Shown: positions 16,727-26,459, counted from the stretch's first letter. The stretch: 64,000 nucleotides of DNA from Paenibacillus sp. FSL R5-0912 (GCF_000758605.1 NZ_CP009282.1:6262001-6326000); one strand, 5' to 3'. Made by a program: numbers and translations. The notes: generated from the letters alone by a model not told the origin.

Positions 16727-18145
16727 TTAGTTGGACAGCTGTACTGCTTTGCCGTTCTGAATGACAAGGATTTTGCCGTCGCTCACAATTGCCACTTTGC
16801 TGCCGTCATTCGATACAGACACCTCGGACACATCCTCTGCCGTACGGAATACTTCAACCGGAGCCGCTCCGCCCGCAATAGAGTAGATTACTGTGCTGCC
16901 GTCTGCTGCCAAGCCTGCAACCACCAAGCCTGTACTCACTCCAGCAGCCCAGTTGGCTTCAGCACTCAAGGTGATATCTGTGCTGGTACCGTCTGCTGTA
17001 ATCGACTTCAGGGTATTGGCGGCAGTGCCCTCCGGATCTGCACTCAGGTACACTACGCTGCCGCCCGCAAGAATCTCCGGATACAGCTTGTTGTCGAGCG
17101 CTGTAGTCAGGGCTGCCGGCTTCGCGCCTTTGGTGGCCAGATCCAGCTTGTACAGCTGTTCTCCGGCTTTGCTGAAGTCTACAGTCAGTGAATCTTCAGT
17201 ACTGTCGGCATCATTCTTGGCTGTGCCTGTTACATTGACAATGTACACAGCAGTTTTGCCGTCCGCCGATACGCGAAGCTCCGATTTATTCTCCACTTTA
17301 TCCTCAAGCAGCGCTTTGACCTCTCCGGTCTCTACAGAAATCTGCGCCAGCTTCTCCTGCTTGTCGCCTTGAATGAAATAGATCGTCTTGCCGTCGCTGG
17401 ACCATACGAGGTCCGTCTTCACGCTGGTGTCTTTGCCAAGGGTAGTGATCACTCCGCTGGACAAGTTGATCAGTTGCATAATGCCTGTCTCATTGCTGAA
17501 CGCGCCCCACTTCTGATCAGGAGATACTGCATAATCCATTACACTGCTGTTGGAAGAGAACAAGTCATAATTGCCTGGCACCAGGCTAAATTTGTAGATC
17601 ATTGTCGATTCAGCATCGCCTTGGTTCGCGATCAGTGCGCCGTCGGCATTCCAATGAAGGGTGTCAAATTGACCTGTCGGCCGGGCGAAGCTCAGGATGC
17701 TGCTGGTATCCGCCTGCAGCTCACCGCCAAGTGCGGTAACCAGCTTCGTGAGTTCTACATAGGTTTTGTTGTTATGAACGACAGGTGCTACTGTAAATTC
17801 CTGTGCTTCACCATCAACCTGATAGCTTTTTACACCCGCCTGAATCTGTACATTATGTAGGCCCTTGCTGTCATTTAATAGAAATCCGCTGCTGCCGAGC
17901 ACAAGTCCTGCTCCAAGCTCCCCTGCCACCTGGCTTAACGAATAGAGTTTATATCCACCGCTGTTGATTGTGCTGAGCGCAACCGGCGTACCATTGATAC
18001 TCCATGTAGTACTTCCCTCTTGAACTGCGGCTGTCTTGACGGCGGCGGCGCTCACACTGCTGCTTGTAGCCAAAACACTTACTGATCCCCCTGTTACGAG
18101 AAGTGCTGAAGCCAATGCTGCACCGATCCATTTACTGTTTGTCAA
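16727..18145 (-). CDS. Secreted protein with copper-amine-oxidase-like N-terminal domain and beta-propeller
   Basis: 472 residues. A signal peptide (about residues 1-34) is followed by a domain like the copper amine oxidase N-terminal domain that Paenibacillus uses widely in cell-wall proteins (about residues 48-155, containing INGTPVALSTINSGGYKLYS). The rest consists of repeated blade-like segments of the TolB/PD40 type (for example VSPDQKWGAFSNE, WSSDGKTIYFIQGD, VSNDGSKVAIVSDGK), so a beta-propeller is likely. The start is TTG with AAAGGGTGA upstream. It lies 71 bases upstream of pstS without a clear terminator, so co-transcription with the phosphate genes is possible. Substrate unknown. 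Confidence 0.8.
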   Translation of the reverse strand: MTNSKWIGAALASALLVTGGSVSVLATSSSVSAAAVKTAAVQEGSTTWSINGTPVALSTINSGGYKLYSLSQVAGELGAGLVLGSSGFLLNDSKGLHNVQIQAGVKSYQVDGEAQEFTVAPVVHNNKTYVELTKLVTALGGELQADTSSILSFARPTGQFDTLHWNADGALIANQGDAESTMIYKFSLVPGNYDLFSSNSSVMDYAVSPDQKWGAFSNETGIMQLINLSSGVITTLGKDTSVKTDLVWSSDGKTIYFIQGDKQEKLAQISVETGEVKALLEDKVENKSELRVSADGKTAVYIVNVTGTAKNDADSTEDSLTVDFSKAGEQLYKLDLATKGAKPAALTTALDNKLYPEILAGGSVVYLSADPEGTAANTLKSITADGTSTDITLSAEANWAAGVSTGLVVAGLAADGSTVIYSIAGGAAPVEVFRTAEDVSEVSVSNDGSKVAIVSDGKILVIQNGKAVQLSN

Positions 18146-18303
18146 TTAGATTCACCCTTTTCCTATAGGTAACTGCTAATGTTATTTTCATCTACGAATG
18201 TCAATTCTGTTGCAGAGGAATGTTATGGAAATATTAATTGTAAAAGTAATCACATTTTCGCTCTCCTAAATGGATTGAACTTTAACCTTTTCGAGAAAAA
18301 ACC

Positions 18304-18444
18304 AGTCGCCACTGCGGTGAATATTTGGACTTCCAGCCGCTGTTGTTCCCTGATTTCTTGATTGTTACCGCTATACGCGGTGGAAATCCGGGGACAAAGG
18401 CGGTCGCTCCCGCTCCTACAGTTCCAAAATTCCCCTCCGTCACT
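18304..18444 (+). repeat. Dispersed repeat family 2, copy 1
   Basis: Non-coding stretch running GAATATTTGGACTTCC, GCCGCTGTTGTTCCC, GATTTCTTGATTGTTACCGC, GGTGGAAATCCGGGGACA, then GCGGTCGCT and CTCCTACAGTTCCAAAATTC. The second copy (39352-39528, opposite strand) matches in order with about 40 extra bases before GCGGTCGCT. This element fills most of the gap 18146-18513. Confidence 0.7.
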
Positions 18445-18513
18445 CCTTTTCTTTCTCAACTTGTCCATCCAATCTATTAAAAAAAGCAAAAATGTTTATG
18501 GGGAGGAAAATAC

Positions 18514-18550
18514 AACGGCGGACCCCGGAATAACTCCAGGACCCGCCGTT
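18514..18550 (-). terminator. Terminator of the 148-residue lipoprotein gene
   Basis: Inverted repeat beginning AACGGCGG and ending CCGCCGTT with an interrupted inner stem, 13 bases after the stop of the minus-strand gene and followed on that strand by GTATTTTCC. Confidence 0.7.
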
Positions 18551-18563
18551 TGTAAAAGTTATG

Positions 18564-19010
18564 TTAATTCAGTATCCACGTCACGATAATCTCATTACCG
18601 CCGGACTTAGAGTCCGAGCTGCTGCCAATAATAGAATATGAATAAGAACCGCTTACCTTGCCATTAATTAGAATGTTGTTGCTGTCGACAATCTCTGTTC
18701 CGCGTTCCAGATCCTTGTCCCTTACATATTTCTGATATGTACTTCCAAGAGCGGTCATACTTTCCTCTGTCTCGTAGATCAGCATAGAGGATTTCTTCCC
18801 TTCTGCCACCTCACCTTGAGTAAAAGTGATGCCCGCGCCTTCCGGTATTGGCAGATCGTCAGGCAAATACTGCTGCGCGTCCGCATTCTCTTCCGCCAGG
18901 GTATGAAAAGCTCCGCTGTCCGCTTCTGCACCGTCTGAACTGCTGCAGCCGCTAAGTCCGGCCGCTGCGAGAAGCACTCCCAGAGTAAGGAGCAGCTTAT
19001 GTCCTGCCAT
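18564..19010 (-). CDS. Putative lipoprotein
   Basis: About 148 residues. Signal peptide with lipobox LSGC, then an acidic mature protein without recognisable enzyme motifs. A Pro-rich segment LPDDLPIPEGAG follows the lipobox region. I chose the ATG at 19010 because GAAGGTGG lies about 8 bases upstream; an in-frame GTG at 19022 is an alternative. Monocistronic, with its own terminator. Family and role not recognised. Confidence 0.75.
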   Translation of the reverse strand: MAGHKLLLTLGVLLAAAGLSGCSSSDGAEADSGAFHTLAEENADAQQYLPDDLPIPEGAGITFTQGEVAEGKKSSMLIYETEESMTALGSTYQKYVRDKDLERGTEIVDSNNILINGKVSGSYSYSIIGSSSDSKSGGNEIIVTWILN

Positions 19011-19022
19011 GATTCGCACCAC

Positions 19023-19357
19023 CTTCTAATGGAATGGGTTCAAGTAGCCGGTAATCTCCAGTATTCTCCTTATTACCCTGATAACCGGCAGGTGGAAACG
19101 GGGAATACCTAAAATTTAATATGATTTATGCGGCGGCAGGCGGAGACGGGTCCGCGTCCTTAAGACATTGTGCATGTGGTGCATGTGCCCTGCGGGAGCC
19201 TGACACAGCTTTTTCATAATCTGTCCGCCGGTCAGGCGGACTGACAATCAGCTATTGCGGGCAAAACATCAGATTCCCAAGCTAACCGCAGTCTTGTCCG
19301 CAATAGAGGATATCATTCGCACGTCAGATTTATATTTTTGTGTACTTGGAAAAGAGA
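19023..19357. other. Intergenic region before the ABC exporter operon
   Basis: No gene seen. It contains short GC-rich inverted stretches (GTCCGCC...GGCGGAC near 19230) and a segment ending TTGTCCGCAATAG that faintly recalls the TGCGGAC/GTCCGCA repeat, too diverged to call a copy. Confidence 0.5.
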
Positions 19358-19386
19358 TTTACTTTTACCAAGAGAATCATTATGAT
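19358..19386 (+). promoter_or_regulatory. Promoter of the ABC exporter operon
   Basis: TTTACT, a 17-base spacer and TATGAT directly precede the palindromic operator, so the operator would cover the transcription start. Confidence 0.65.
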
Positions 19387-19387
19387 A

Positions 19388-19407
19388 ATGAGTGAGTACT
19401 CACTCAT
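19388..19407 (+). promoter_or_regulatory. TetR-type operator (perfect palindrome)
   Basis: A perfect 20-bp palindrome, ATGAGTGAGTACTCACTCAT, one base downstream of the -10 box and 26 bases before the ATPase start. Its size, symmetry and position fit autorepression by the TetR protein encoded as the third gene of the operon. Confidence 0.8.
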
Positions 19408-19432
19408 AATGCTAAGAATTGAGGAGATCACA

Positions 19433-20164
19433 ATGAAGCAAGCCCCCCCAGTGATTACAGTAACCCATGTTGACCGGGCTTTCGGCAGCAAGAAGGTATT
19501 GAAGGATATTACGCTGCAGGTGGAGCAGGCGGAAACCTTCGGAATTCTGGGCCCGTCCGGCTCCGGCAAAACCACGCTGGTCAAGCTGCTCACGGGCATA
19601 GACGAAGTTACCTCCGGCGAGATTAACGTCCTTGGGGTACGGATGCCGAAGCTTGCCATGCTGCAGCAGATCGGCTATATGGCCCAGTCCGATGCACTAT
19701 ACACTGAACTGAGCGCCAAGGAGAATCTGGAGTTCTTCGCTTCCCTCTACGGTCTGAAGGGCGGCAACCGGACACGGCGGATCAGAGATGTAATGGAGCT
19801 GGTGAACCTGCAGGAGCATTTGCGCAAAAGAGTAGACCAATACTCCGGAGGCATGAAACGCCGGCTGTCCCTGGCTATCGCGCTGCTGCATGAGCCGCCG
19901 CTGCTGCTGCTGGATGAACCCACAGTCGGGATTGATCCAGTGCTGCGCCAGTCGATCTGGAAGGAACTTAAGGCGTTGAACCGTAAAGGCACCACGATTG
20001 TACTCACCACACATGTTATGGATGAAGCGGAGAAATGCGGCCGGCTGGCTATGATCCGGGATGGCGTTCTGCTCGCTGTAGACACGCCCGCCGGACTGCT
20101 GCAGGCAACCGGCTCCGCTACCATTGAAGAAGCCTTCCTGTACTATGGAGGTGTGCGCTCATGA
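19433..20164 (+). CDS. ABC transporter ATP-binding protein
   Basis: ATPase of a two-component ABC-2 exporter, 243 residues. Walker A GPSGSGKTT near residue 40, the signature QYSGGMKRRLSLA near residue 138, Walker B LLLLDEP near 158 and the H-loop TTHVMDEAEKC. The start at 19433 has GAGGAG 7 bases upstream; the frame extends further 5' but over the promoter and operator. Its stop overlaps the permease start. The subfamily (DRA/drug-resistance type) usually exports drugs or lipids; the substrate here is unknown. Confidence 0.93.
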   Translation: MKQAPPVITVTHVDRAFGSKKVLKDITLQVEQAETFGILGPSGSGKTTLVKLLTGIDEVTSGEINVLGVRMPKLAMLQQIGYMAQSDALYTELSAKENLEFFASLYGLKGGNRTRRIRDVMELVNLQEHLRKRVDQYSGGMKRRLSLAIALLHEPPLLLLDEPTVGIDPVLRQSIWKELKALNRKGTTIVLTTHVMDEAEKCGRLAMIRDGVLLAVDTPAGLLQATGSATIEEAFLYYGGVRS

Positions 20165-21198
20165 GAATCCGTGCGATTACCCTGAGAATTCTGCAGCAAT
20201 TCATCCATGATAAAAGAACCATGGCGCTGATGTTCATCGCCCCCCTGCTGGTGCTCAGCTTGATGAGCCTGGTCTTTAACAGCGACGCTTATAAGCCGAA
20301 GATTGGCGTAGCCTCCGGTGCTGCAGTGTTCAGTACCGCGCTGGAAGCCCAGAAGGCTGAAGTTACCAGCTATGATAATGATGAATCCGGCAACGCCGCC
20401 CTTCAGTCCGGGGACATTGATGCTTATATTACAATGAAGGGAACCACTCCTGAGATCATGCTGGAAGGCAGCAACCCGACCGCTAACCGTGCCGTGATGA
20501 TGGCCATGCAGGAAGCTATGCAGAGCCTGCAGCCGTCAGCGGCTGGCAGCGTACAGCATCAGCCGCAGATCAGCTATCTGTACGGCGCCGAGGATATGAA
20601 GACGATCGACCGTTTCGGCCCGATTATGATCGGGGTATTTGTATTCTTTTTCGTCTTCCTGATCGCGGGCGTCTCCTTCCTGCGCGAGCGGACCACAGGA
20701 ACACTGGAACGCCTGCTCTCCACTCCGCTGAAACGCTGGGAAATCGTGCTAGGATATGTCTGCGGCTTCGGTATCTTCACCGTCTTTCAGGCGCTGCTGA
20801 TCTCCTGGTTCTCGATCCAGGTGCTTGGCATTATGATGGCCGGAAGCTTCGGCTACGTTCTGCTGATAACCTTGCTGCTCTCGATGTCGGCACTGACACT
20901 CGGCACCCTGCTCTCGGCATTTGCCGCTAATGAGCTCCAGATGATCCAGTTCATTCCCCTGGTCATTGTGCCGCAGATTTTCCTGAGCGGATTATTTCCG
21001 ATGGATACCCTTCCGCTCTGGCTGCAGCGCGTAGGATTGGCAACCCCCATCTACTACGGCGCCCAGGCACTGATGGATATCATGATCCGCGGCAAGGGAT
21101 GGAATGATATCGCTCTTGATGTATTCGTGCTGATCGGCTTCTCCCTGCTGTTCATGCTGCTGAATGTGCTGGCCTTGCGTAAGCACCGCAGAATGTAA
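20161..21198 (+). CDS. ABC-2 type transporter permease
   Basis: 345 residues. One N-terminal helix, a large extracellular region (about residues 45-150) and then five further helices, the usual ABC-2 permease plan. The segment RERTTGTLERLLSTPLKRWE before helix 3 is the conserved ABC-2 family signature. Start overlaps the ATPase stop by four bases (ATGA), so the two subunits are translationally coupled and form one exporter. Confidence 0.93.
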   Translation: MRIRAITLRILQQFIHDKRTMALMFIAPLLVLSLMSLVFNSDAYKPKIGVASGAAVFSTALEAQKAEVTSYDNDESGNAALQSGDIDAYITMKGTTPEIMLEGSNPTANRAVMMAMQEAMQSLQPSAAGSVQHQPQISYLYGAEDMKTIDRFGPIMIGVFVFFFVFLIAGVSFLRERTTGTLERLLSTPLKRWEIVLGYVCGFGIFTVFQALLISWFSIQVLGIMMAGSFGYVLLITLLLSMSALTLGTLLSAFAANELQMIQFIPLVIVPQIFLSGLFPMDTLPLWLQRVGLATPIYYGAQALMDIMIRGKGWNDIALDVFVLIGFSLLFMLLNVLALRKHRRM

Positions 21199-21264
21199 CT
21201 TCGAATTCGCAGTATGGGCTGTGGTACACTTGAAGGTAAGAGCAAGAGAGTTGGAGGGTCCATT

Positions 21265-21945
21265 ATGGAGAAAGACAAGGCTGCAGAGCAGCAGGGGCAG
21301 GAGCAGTGGATTCAAGAGCTGCTGGCCCTCAGTGAAAAGGAACAAATGACCCCCAAGCAGAGGTCCATTCTGCAGGCGGCCATTGATACATTCTCGGAGA
21401 AGGGGTTCTCAGCAGCCGCCACCAGTGAGATCGCCCAGAAGGCGGGTGTGGCTGAAGGAACGATCTTCCGCTACTACAAAACCAAAAAAGATCTGCTGCT
21501 GGCCATCGTAGTCCCCACCATGAGCCGGATGATCGCTCCGTTTGTGATGCGTAATTTCAGCGGTGTGCTGGATGTACCCTTTGAGAGCTATGATGCCTTC
21601 CTTAAGGCATTCATGGTGAACCGGCTCGATTTCGCCCGTAAGAATCTCAAAATTATCAGAATCCTTATCCAGGAGATCCCCTTCCAGCCCGCGCTCAGAG
21701 AACAGCTAGTCGAGAATATTCTGAGCCAGGTGCTGGAGCGTGTCACTGTAATCACGGATCATTTCAAGGAGCAGGGCCAGCTTACGGATGCTCCCACTCC
21801 TGCGATCATCCGCTTCACCATTTCCTCGGTCATCGGCTATCTGCTGGCCCGCCTGCTGCTGATGCCGGACCATGACTGGAATGACGAGGAAGAGATTGAG
21901 CAGACCGTCAGCTTCATCATGCACGGAATTGGCGGGGCAAGGTAA
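21265..21945 (+). CDS. TetR/AcrR family transcriptional regulator
   Basis: 226 residues. The helix-turn-helix is at about residues 45-75 (FSEKGFSAAATSEIAQKAGV, then GTIFRYYKTKKDLL), followed by a helical ligand-binding domain. ATG at 21265 with TTGGAGGG upstream, 66 bases after the permease. Third gene of the exporter operon, so it most likely represses its own operon through the 20-bp palindrome near 19.4 kb and is released by the exported compound. The inducer is unknown. Confidence 0.92.
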   Translation: MEKDKAAEQQGQEQWIQELLALSEKEQMTPKQRSILQAAIDTFSEKGFSAAATSEIAQKAGVAEGTIFRYYKTKKDLLLAIVVPTMSRMIAPFVMRNFSGVLDVPFESYDAFLKAFMVNRLDFARKNLKIIRILIQEIPFQPALREQLVENILSQVLERVTVITDHFKEQGQLTDAPTPAIIRFTISSVIGYLLARLLLMPDHDWNDEEEIEQTVSFIMHGIGGAR

Positions 21946-21962
21946 AAGCGCAGGCCATATGT

Positions 21963-22000
21963 AACCCGGCGGGGCAATATACAATCCCCGCCGGGTTTTT
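21963..22000 (+). terminator. Terminator of the exporter operon
   Basis: A 12-bp stem AACCCGGCGGGG/CCCCGCCGGGTT with an 11-base loop, followed by TTTT. It starts 17 bases after the TetR stop. Confidence 0.9.
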
Positions 22001-22143
22001 GCTTTGTTTTTTACCCATTCCCCTTTTGAAGGCGTACGCCTGTTCTGTTATTATGGGTACTATAACGATTGTCCAACGGGACAAAACAGGTCTTAGCTTG
22101 AGAGCAAGTTAGCCATCAGGAATAGAAGGAAGTGAGGATTACA

Positions 22144-25100
22144 TTGGGTTTCCAGGTACCGGAACGGGTAATCAAGCTGCTGTGCGGCAGAGCCGCTTTT
22201 GATCAGGGGGTAGCTTATTATCACGCTCATAAGGTTGATCTTATCTATTCTGAGCACAACGATGACGGGGAATATTCGAAATACCGCGCTGCGGTTCATG
22301 GACTGGAGAGCCATGAAGTAGTGCTAACCATAGATAGTGACGGTGATGTTAACGGGGAGTGTACCTGCCCGGCTTACTACCGCGGCGGACCTTTCTGCAA
22401 ACATATTGCAGCTGCACTGGTTAGTGTCCTTTATCTCGGCAAAGATAGGGACATGGACCAGACTCCCGATTCGGATGGGCAAGTGCCGGAGGCGTTCACG
22501 GGAGAGACCGGTATACTTACGCCCCGCCATTCCGGCTCTGCCGGAGACGGATACACCGGACGCAGCGGTGACCGGCAGTTGGTGAGCAGCATGCTCGGGA
22601 TGTTCACCGGAGTGCGGCAGCGGCCGAGTGGAGCCGGAACTTATATGGATCTGCGGACACCGCTTCAGGTAGAGTTCATCTGCAAACCTTTCTCTTACAG
22701 CTTCGGCAGCACAATGCTGGGCATAGAACTGAAGGTTGGTCCTAAGCGCCTCTATATCGTGCCCAAAATCCGGGGGTTTCTGGAACGTGTTCACCGGGGT
22801 GAACCTTTTGAATTCTCCAGACATTTCAGTTATGATCCCGCCCTGCACAGCTTCTCGAAGGAAGATAATGAGGTGCTCATGAAGCTGATTGAAATCATGC
22901 TGAATGAAAAAATATACCGCAGCAGCATCAGCCCTTACACTCCGCATACCGGCACTTCGGGAAATGAGCGGCTTCTGGCTATTCCCCCCTTCTTCTGGGA
23001 GGGCCTGCTGCCAGCACTCACGGCCGCCCCTGCAGCCCGTCTGCAGCACGGCCAGATCCTGCACGAACGCTTGTCTCTCTCCGCCGAGGCTCTTCCGCTG
23101 AGCTTCCAGTTCGATCAGGCGCAAGGAGAGGGGTACCGGCTGGATGTCCAGGGGCTTCAGCAGCTTACGATTCTGGAAGATTACGGGCTGGTATTGTCAG
23201 AAGGCAAGCTACTGAAGCTGCCGGTGCAGGAATGCGGGCGTCTCGCTGAGCTGAAAAAGCTGCTGAACCCCTCGCGGCAGGATGGAATTGCCATTGCCCC
23301 GGAGCAGATGGAGCCATTCATGGAGGGCGTCATTCCCGGACTCAAAAAATTGGGCCAGGTGTTTATTGCCGATGCCATCGCGGACAGAATCGTTCAGGCC
23401 CAGCTTCACGCCAGACTCTATCTCGACCGGGTCAGAGACCGGCTGCTCGCCGGACTTGAATTCCAATATGGCGGGATTGTCATCAATCCGCTGGAGGAGA
23501 AGGCGCATGAGCGGAGCAATGAGGTGATTCTGATGCGGGACGGGGAGGCCGAACGGCGGATTCTCGACCTGATGGCCCATGAGTCGTTCGCGCGGACGGA
23601 GAGCGGATATATCATGCGGGATGAGGACGGGGAATTCGATTTCCTCCACCATACCATTCCGCTGCTGGAGCCGCTGCTTCAGGTCTATGCCACTACTGCC
23701 GTCAAGGAAAGAGTGCTTACGGAGCATGCCATGCCCAAGGTCAGCCTGAGCTGGAATGAGAAGACCGACTGGCTGGACTTCAAGTTCAGCATGGATGGTA
23801 TTCCGGAGAAGGATATTGTGCTGGTGCTGAAATCCCTGCAGGAAAAGCGTAAATATTACCGGCTGCCGGATGGTGCGCTGCTGCCGCTGGAAACTGCAGA
23901 ATTCCTGGAAATTATCGCCCTGATGAATGAGCTTGGCGTTCAGAACGGAGAGTTCAATCACGCAGAGTTCTCCCTGCCGCTGGTCCGGGGTCTTCGCCTG
24001 CATGCGGATACCGGCAAAGGCGATTCCGTCCAGATCGGCCGGTCGTTCCGGCGGCTGCTGGCCAATCTGGCAAGTCCCGAGAACCTGGACTTCCCTGTGC
24101 CGGAGAGTCTGGCCCCTGTACTCCGCGACTATCAGCAGTACGGCTTCCAATGGATGAAGACGCTGGCCCACTACCGCTTCGGCGGCATTCTGGCCGATGA
24201 CATGGGTCTCGGCAAAACGCTGCAGAGTATCACCTTCCTGCTCTCCGAGCTTGCGGATATCCGTCAGGGCGGAGTCCCTGCGCTCATTGTCAGCCCGGCT
24301 TCGCTGCTCTACAACTGGCATAATGAGCTGAAGCGTTTCGCGCCGGATATCAAGGCAGCCATTGCCGACGGCAGTGCGGACGAACGCAACCGGACGCTGC
24401 GGAATTCAGCCGGCCATGATGTCATCATTACCTCTTATCCGCTGCTGCGCAGAGATGCCGTGGAATACGCCAAGCGGTCTTTCCATACCCTCATCCTGGA
24501 TGAAGCGCAGATGATTAAGAACCATGAGACGCAGACTGCCCAGGCCGTTAAGCTCCTGCAAGCCCGGTACCGGTTCGCGCTTACGGGAACGCCGGTGGAG
24601 AACGCGCTGGAGGACCTGTGGTCAATCTTCGGCGTGGTATTTCCCGGGCTGTTCCCCGGCAAGAAGGCCTTCCATGACCTCCCCCGGGAGACTGTGGCCA
24701 AGCGTATCCGCCCCTTCCTGCTGCGCCGACTCAAAAGCGACGTCCTGAAGGAGCTGCCGGACAAAATCGAATCACTGCAGGCCTCTGAGCTGCTGCCGGA
24801 GCAGAAAAGGCTCTACGTCGCATATTTGGCCAGACTGCGCAAGGAAGCGCTCAAGCATCTGGACAGCGACAGCTTCGGTAACGGCCGGATCAAAGTCCTC
24901 GCCGGTCTCACCCGGCTGCGCCAGCTGTGCTGCCACCCTTCCCTGTTCGTGGAAGGGTACACTGGTGGATCGGGCAAATTCGAGCAGCTGCTGGAGATTA
25001 TCGATGAATGCCGCAGCTCCGGCAAACGGATGCTGATCTTCTCACAGTTCACGCAAATGCTGGGGATGATCGGGCGCGAATTGGCCCTGCTGGGTATCCC

Positions 25101-25482
25101 GCACTTCTATCTGGACGGACAAACACCGGCTTCCCAGCGTACCCAGCTATGCACCCGTTTCAATGAAGGGGAACGCGATCTTTTTCTGATCTCGCTGAAG
25201 GCGGGCGGCACCGGTCTTAATCTGACCGGTGCCGACACGGTCATTCTCTATGATCTGTGGTGGAATCCGGCTGTCGAGCAGCAGGCTGCTGACCGCGCCC
25301 ACCGGATCGGACAGAAGAAGGTCGTGCAGGTCATCCGCCTGGTTGCGCAGGGAACCGTAGAAGACAAGATGTACGAGCTGCAGCAGAAGAAGAAGAATCT
25401 GATTGATGAAGTGATACAGCCGGGACAGGAAGCCCTGTCCAGCCTGAGCGAGCAGGATATCCGCGAGATACTTGCGATATGA
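22144..25482 (+). CDS. SWIM-domain SNF2-family helicase
   Basis: About 1112 residues. An N-terminal SWIM zinc finger (CTCPAYYRGGPFCKH, near residue 74) is followed by about 500 residues of less conserved sequence and a full C-terminal SNF2 ATPase: motif I DDMGLGKT, motif II DEAQ, motif III LTGTPVEN, then the helicase C lobe with GGTGLNLTGADTVI and DRAHRIGQ. This is the bacterial Rad54/HepA-like group, thought to remodel protein-DNA complexes during transcription or repair. Two starts are possible: TTG at 22144 with AAGTGAGG 6 bases upstream (chosen) or GTG at 22132. Single-gene unit. Confidence 0.9.
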   Translation: MGFQVPERVIKLLCGRAAFDQGVAYYHAHKVDLIYSEHNDDGEYSKYRAAVHGLESHEVVLTIDSDGDVNGECTCPAYYRGGPFCKHIAAALVSVLYLGKDRDMDQTPDSDGQVPEAFTGETGILTPRHSGSAGDGYTGRSGDRQLVSSMLGMFTGVRQRPSGAGTYMDLRTPLQVEFICKPFSYSFGSTMLGIELKVGPKRLYIVPKIRGFLERVHRGEPFEFSRHFSYDPALHSFSKEDNEVLMKLIEIMLNEKIYRSSISPYTPHTGTSGNERLLAIPPFFWEGLLPALTAAPAARLQHGQILHERLSLSAEALPLSFQFDQAQGEGYRLDVQGLQQLTILEDYGLVLSEGKLLKLPVQECGRLAELKKLLNPSRQDGIAIAPEQMEPFMEGVIPGLKKLGQVFIADAIADRIVQAQLHARLYLDRVRDRLLAGLEFQYGGIVINPLEEKAHERSNEVILMRDGEAERRILDLMAHESFARTESGYIMRDEDGEFDFLHHTIPLLEPLLQVYATTAVKERVLTEHAMPKVSLSWNEKTDWLDFKFSMDGIPEKDIVLVLKSLQEKRKYYRLPDGALLPLETAEFLEIIALMNELGVQNGEFNHAEFSLPLVRGLRLHADTGKGDSVQIGRSFRRLLANLASPENLDFPVPESLAPVLRDYQQYGFQWMKTLAHYRFGGILADDMGLGKTLQSITFLLSELADIRQGGVPALIVSPASLLYNWHNELKRFAPDIKAAIADGSADERNRTLRNSAGHDVIITSYPLLRRDAVEYAKRSFHTLILDEAQMIKNHETQTAQAVKLLQARYRFALTGTPVENALEDLWSIFGVVFPGLFPGKKAFHDLPRETVAKRIRPFLLRRLKSDVLKELPDKIESLQASELLPEQKRLYVAYLARLRKEALKHLDSDSFGNGRIKVLAGLTRLRQLCCHPSLFVEGYTGGSGKFEQLLEIIDECRSSGKRMLIFSQFTQMLGMIGRELALLGIPHFYLDGQTPASQRTQLCTRFNEGERDLFLISLKAGGTGLNLTGADTVILYDLWWNPAVEQQAADRAHRIGQKKVVQVIRLVAQGTVEDKMYELQQKKKNLIDEVIQPGQEALSSLSEQDIREILAI

Positions 25483-25715
25483 CCGGAGGCGAAGCGTGAG
25501 TTGTGGGCGAATGGAGCGGAGGCTGACTGCGGGGTAGGACGTTTTGCCGCGGGCAGGTACGGGTTAGGCGTTTTAAACTGCGGGCAAGCTGCGAGCAAGG
25601 TATGCCAAGCGTCTACGTTCTTAGAGCCTCCGTTCTAATTGCACTTGATACAGCAGAATTCAGTGAAACTGGTGGTTTTCAGTGAAAATATGCTGAAGAT
25701 CCTATCCTCTACGCC

Positions 25716-25774
25716 ATAAATAAAACAGGGATGCTCCTGAGCCTATAGGCTTGGGAGGTCCCTGTTTTATTTAT
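25716..25774. terminator. Bidirectional terminator
   Basis: A 16-bp stem, ATAAATAAAACAGGGA pairing with TCCCTGTTTTATTTAT. On the minus strand it begins 24 bases after the stop of a 44-codon ORF; on the plus strand it is 230 bases beyond the helicase gene. Confidence 0.75.
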
Positions 25775-25798
25775 TTCTATTGGCTTGCAGTGCTGGGT

Positions 25799-25933
25799 TT
25801 AGACAATTGTAATTCCGCCGCTGGCATAACGGTCAACCGTTGTCGCTACATCAATTCCGGCTGATACCGTTGCCGAGAAGACCAGCAGCAGACCTCGATA
25901 GGTCCTGTTGATAAAATCGGCATCCCGTCTCAT
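25799..25933 (-). CDS. Possible 44-residue small protein
   Basis: An ORF starting MRRDADFINRTYRG and ending GGITIV, with one short hydrophobic stretch in the middle. Its stop is closely followed by a strong terminator, which supports expression. GGAGG lies only a few bases before the ATG, closer than ideal. No family recognised, so this is tentative. Confidence 0.4.
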   Translation of the reverse strand: MRRDADFINRTYRGLLLVFSATVSAGIDVATTVDRYASGGITIV

Positions 25934-26153
25934 TCCTCCTTCCATATCTAGCATTTACGGCGTGAAACTCAGTTACTAGCGACGGTTGATCATTAATCGC
26001 ACAATATAATAAGATTCGTGCGTCCTCTAGTCAGTGTGTACATAAGACAGGTTCCATTCACCAATATCTGTTGGGACGCATATCTTTTTATTAAGGAGAG
26101 ACCGCACTTGCTGCCGCTTTCCCGAAGAATGCCCAACGGAAGAAGGGAGTCCT

Positions 26154-26459
26154 ATGCCCCCTCCTGGAAGAGGAAAAAGACCTGCCGCCAAAAAACCACC
26201 GGCCAGCTCCAAAACACAAACTCCAAAAGGGCTTGAGTTCGCGGTAGCTGCTCTTCTTTTGACCGGCAAGCTGAAAGTAGACTCCATCCAGATGTACACG
26301 GACGCATCGATGTTCGTCAGTCTGGTAGGCAAATATAAAACCTTAAGTGATCTAAGCAACGACAACGTCGATAAGCTGGTCAGCTTCCTTGATGACAACA
26401 GCAGTCTCACCCTGAACGAGATTATGACCGCTTTGAAAAAGAAAGCTGAAAACTCCTGA
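26154..26459 (+). CDS. Hypothetical small protein, 101 residues
   Basis: A basic, Pro/Lys/Ala-rich N-terminus of about 25 residues is followed by a compact helical domain (about residues 28-100) with the pattern VDSIQMYTDASMFVSLVGKY and a Lys-rich C-terminus. GAAGGGAG precedes the ATG at a good distance. Followed by a second very small ORF. It may bind nucleic acid or belong to the spore, given its basic tail and the nearby spore-surface gene, but nothing in the sequence proves a role. Confidence 0.65.
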   Translation: MPPPGRGKRPAAKKPPASSKTQTPKGLEFAVAALLLTGKLKVDSIQMYTDASMFVSLVGKYKTLSDLSNDNVDKLVSFLDDNSSLTLNEIMTALKKKAENS

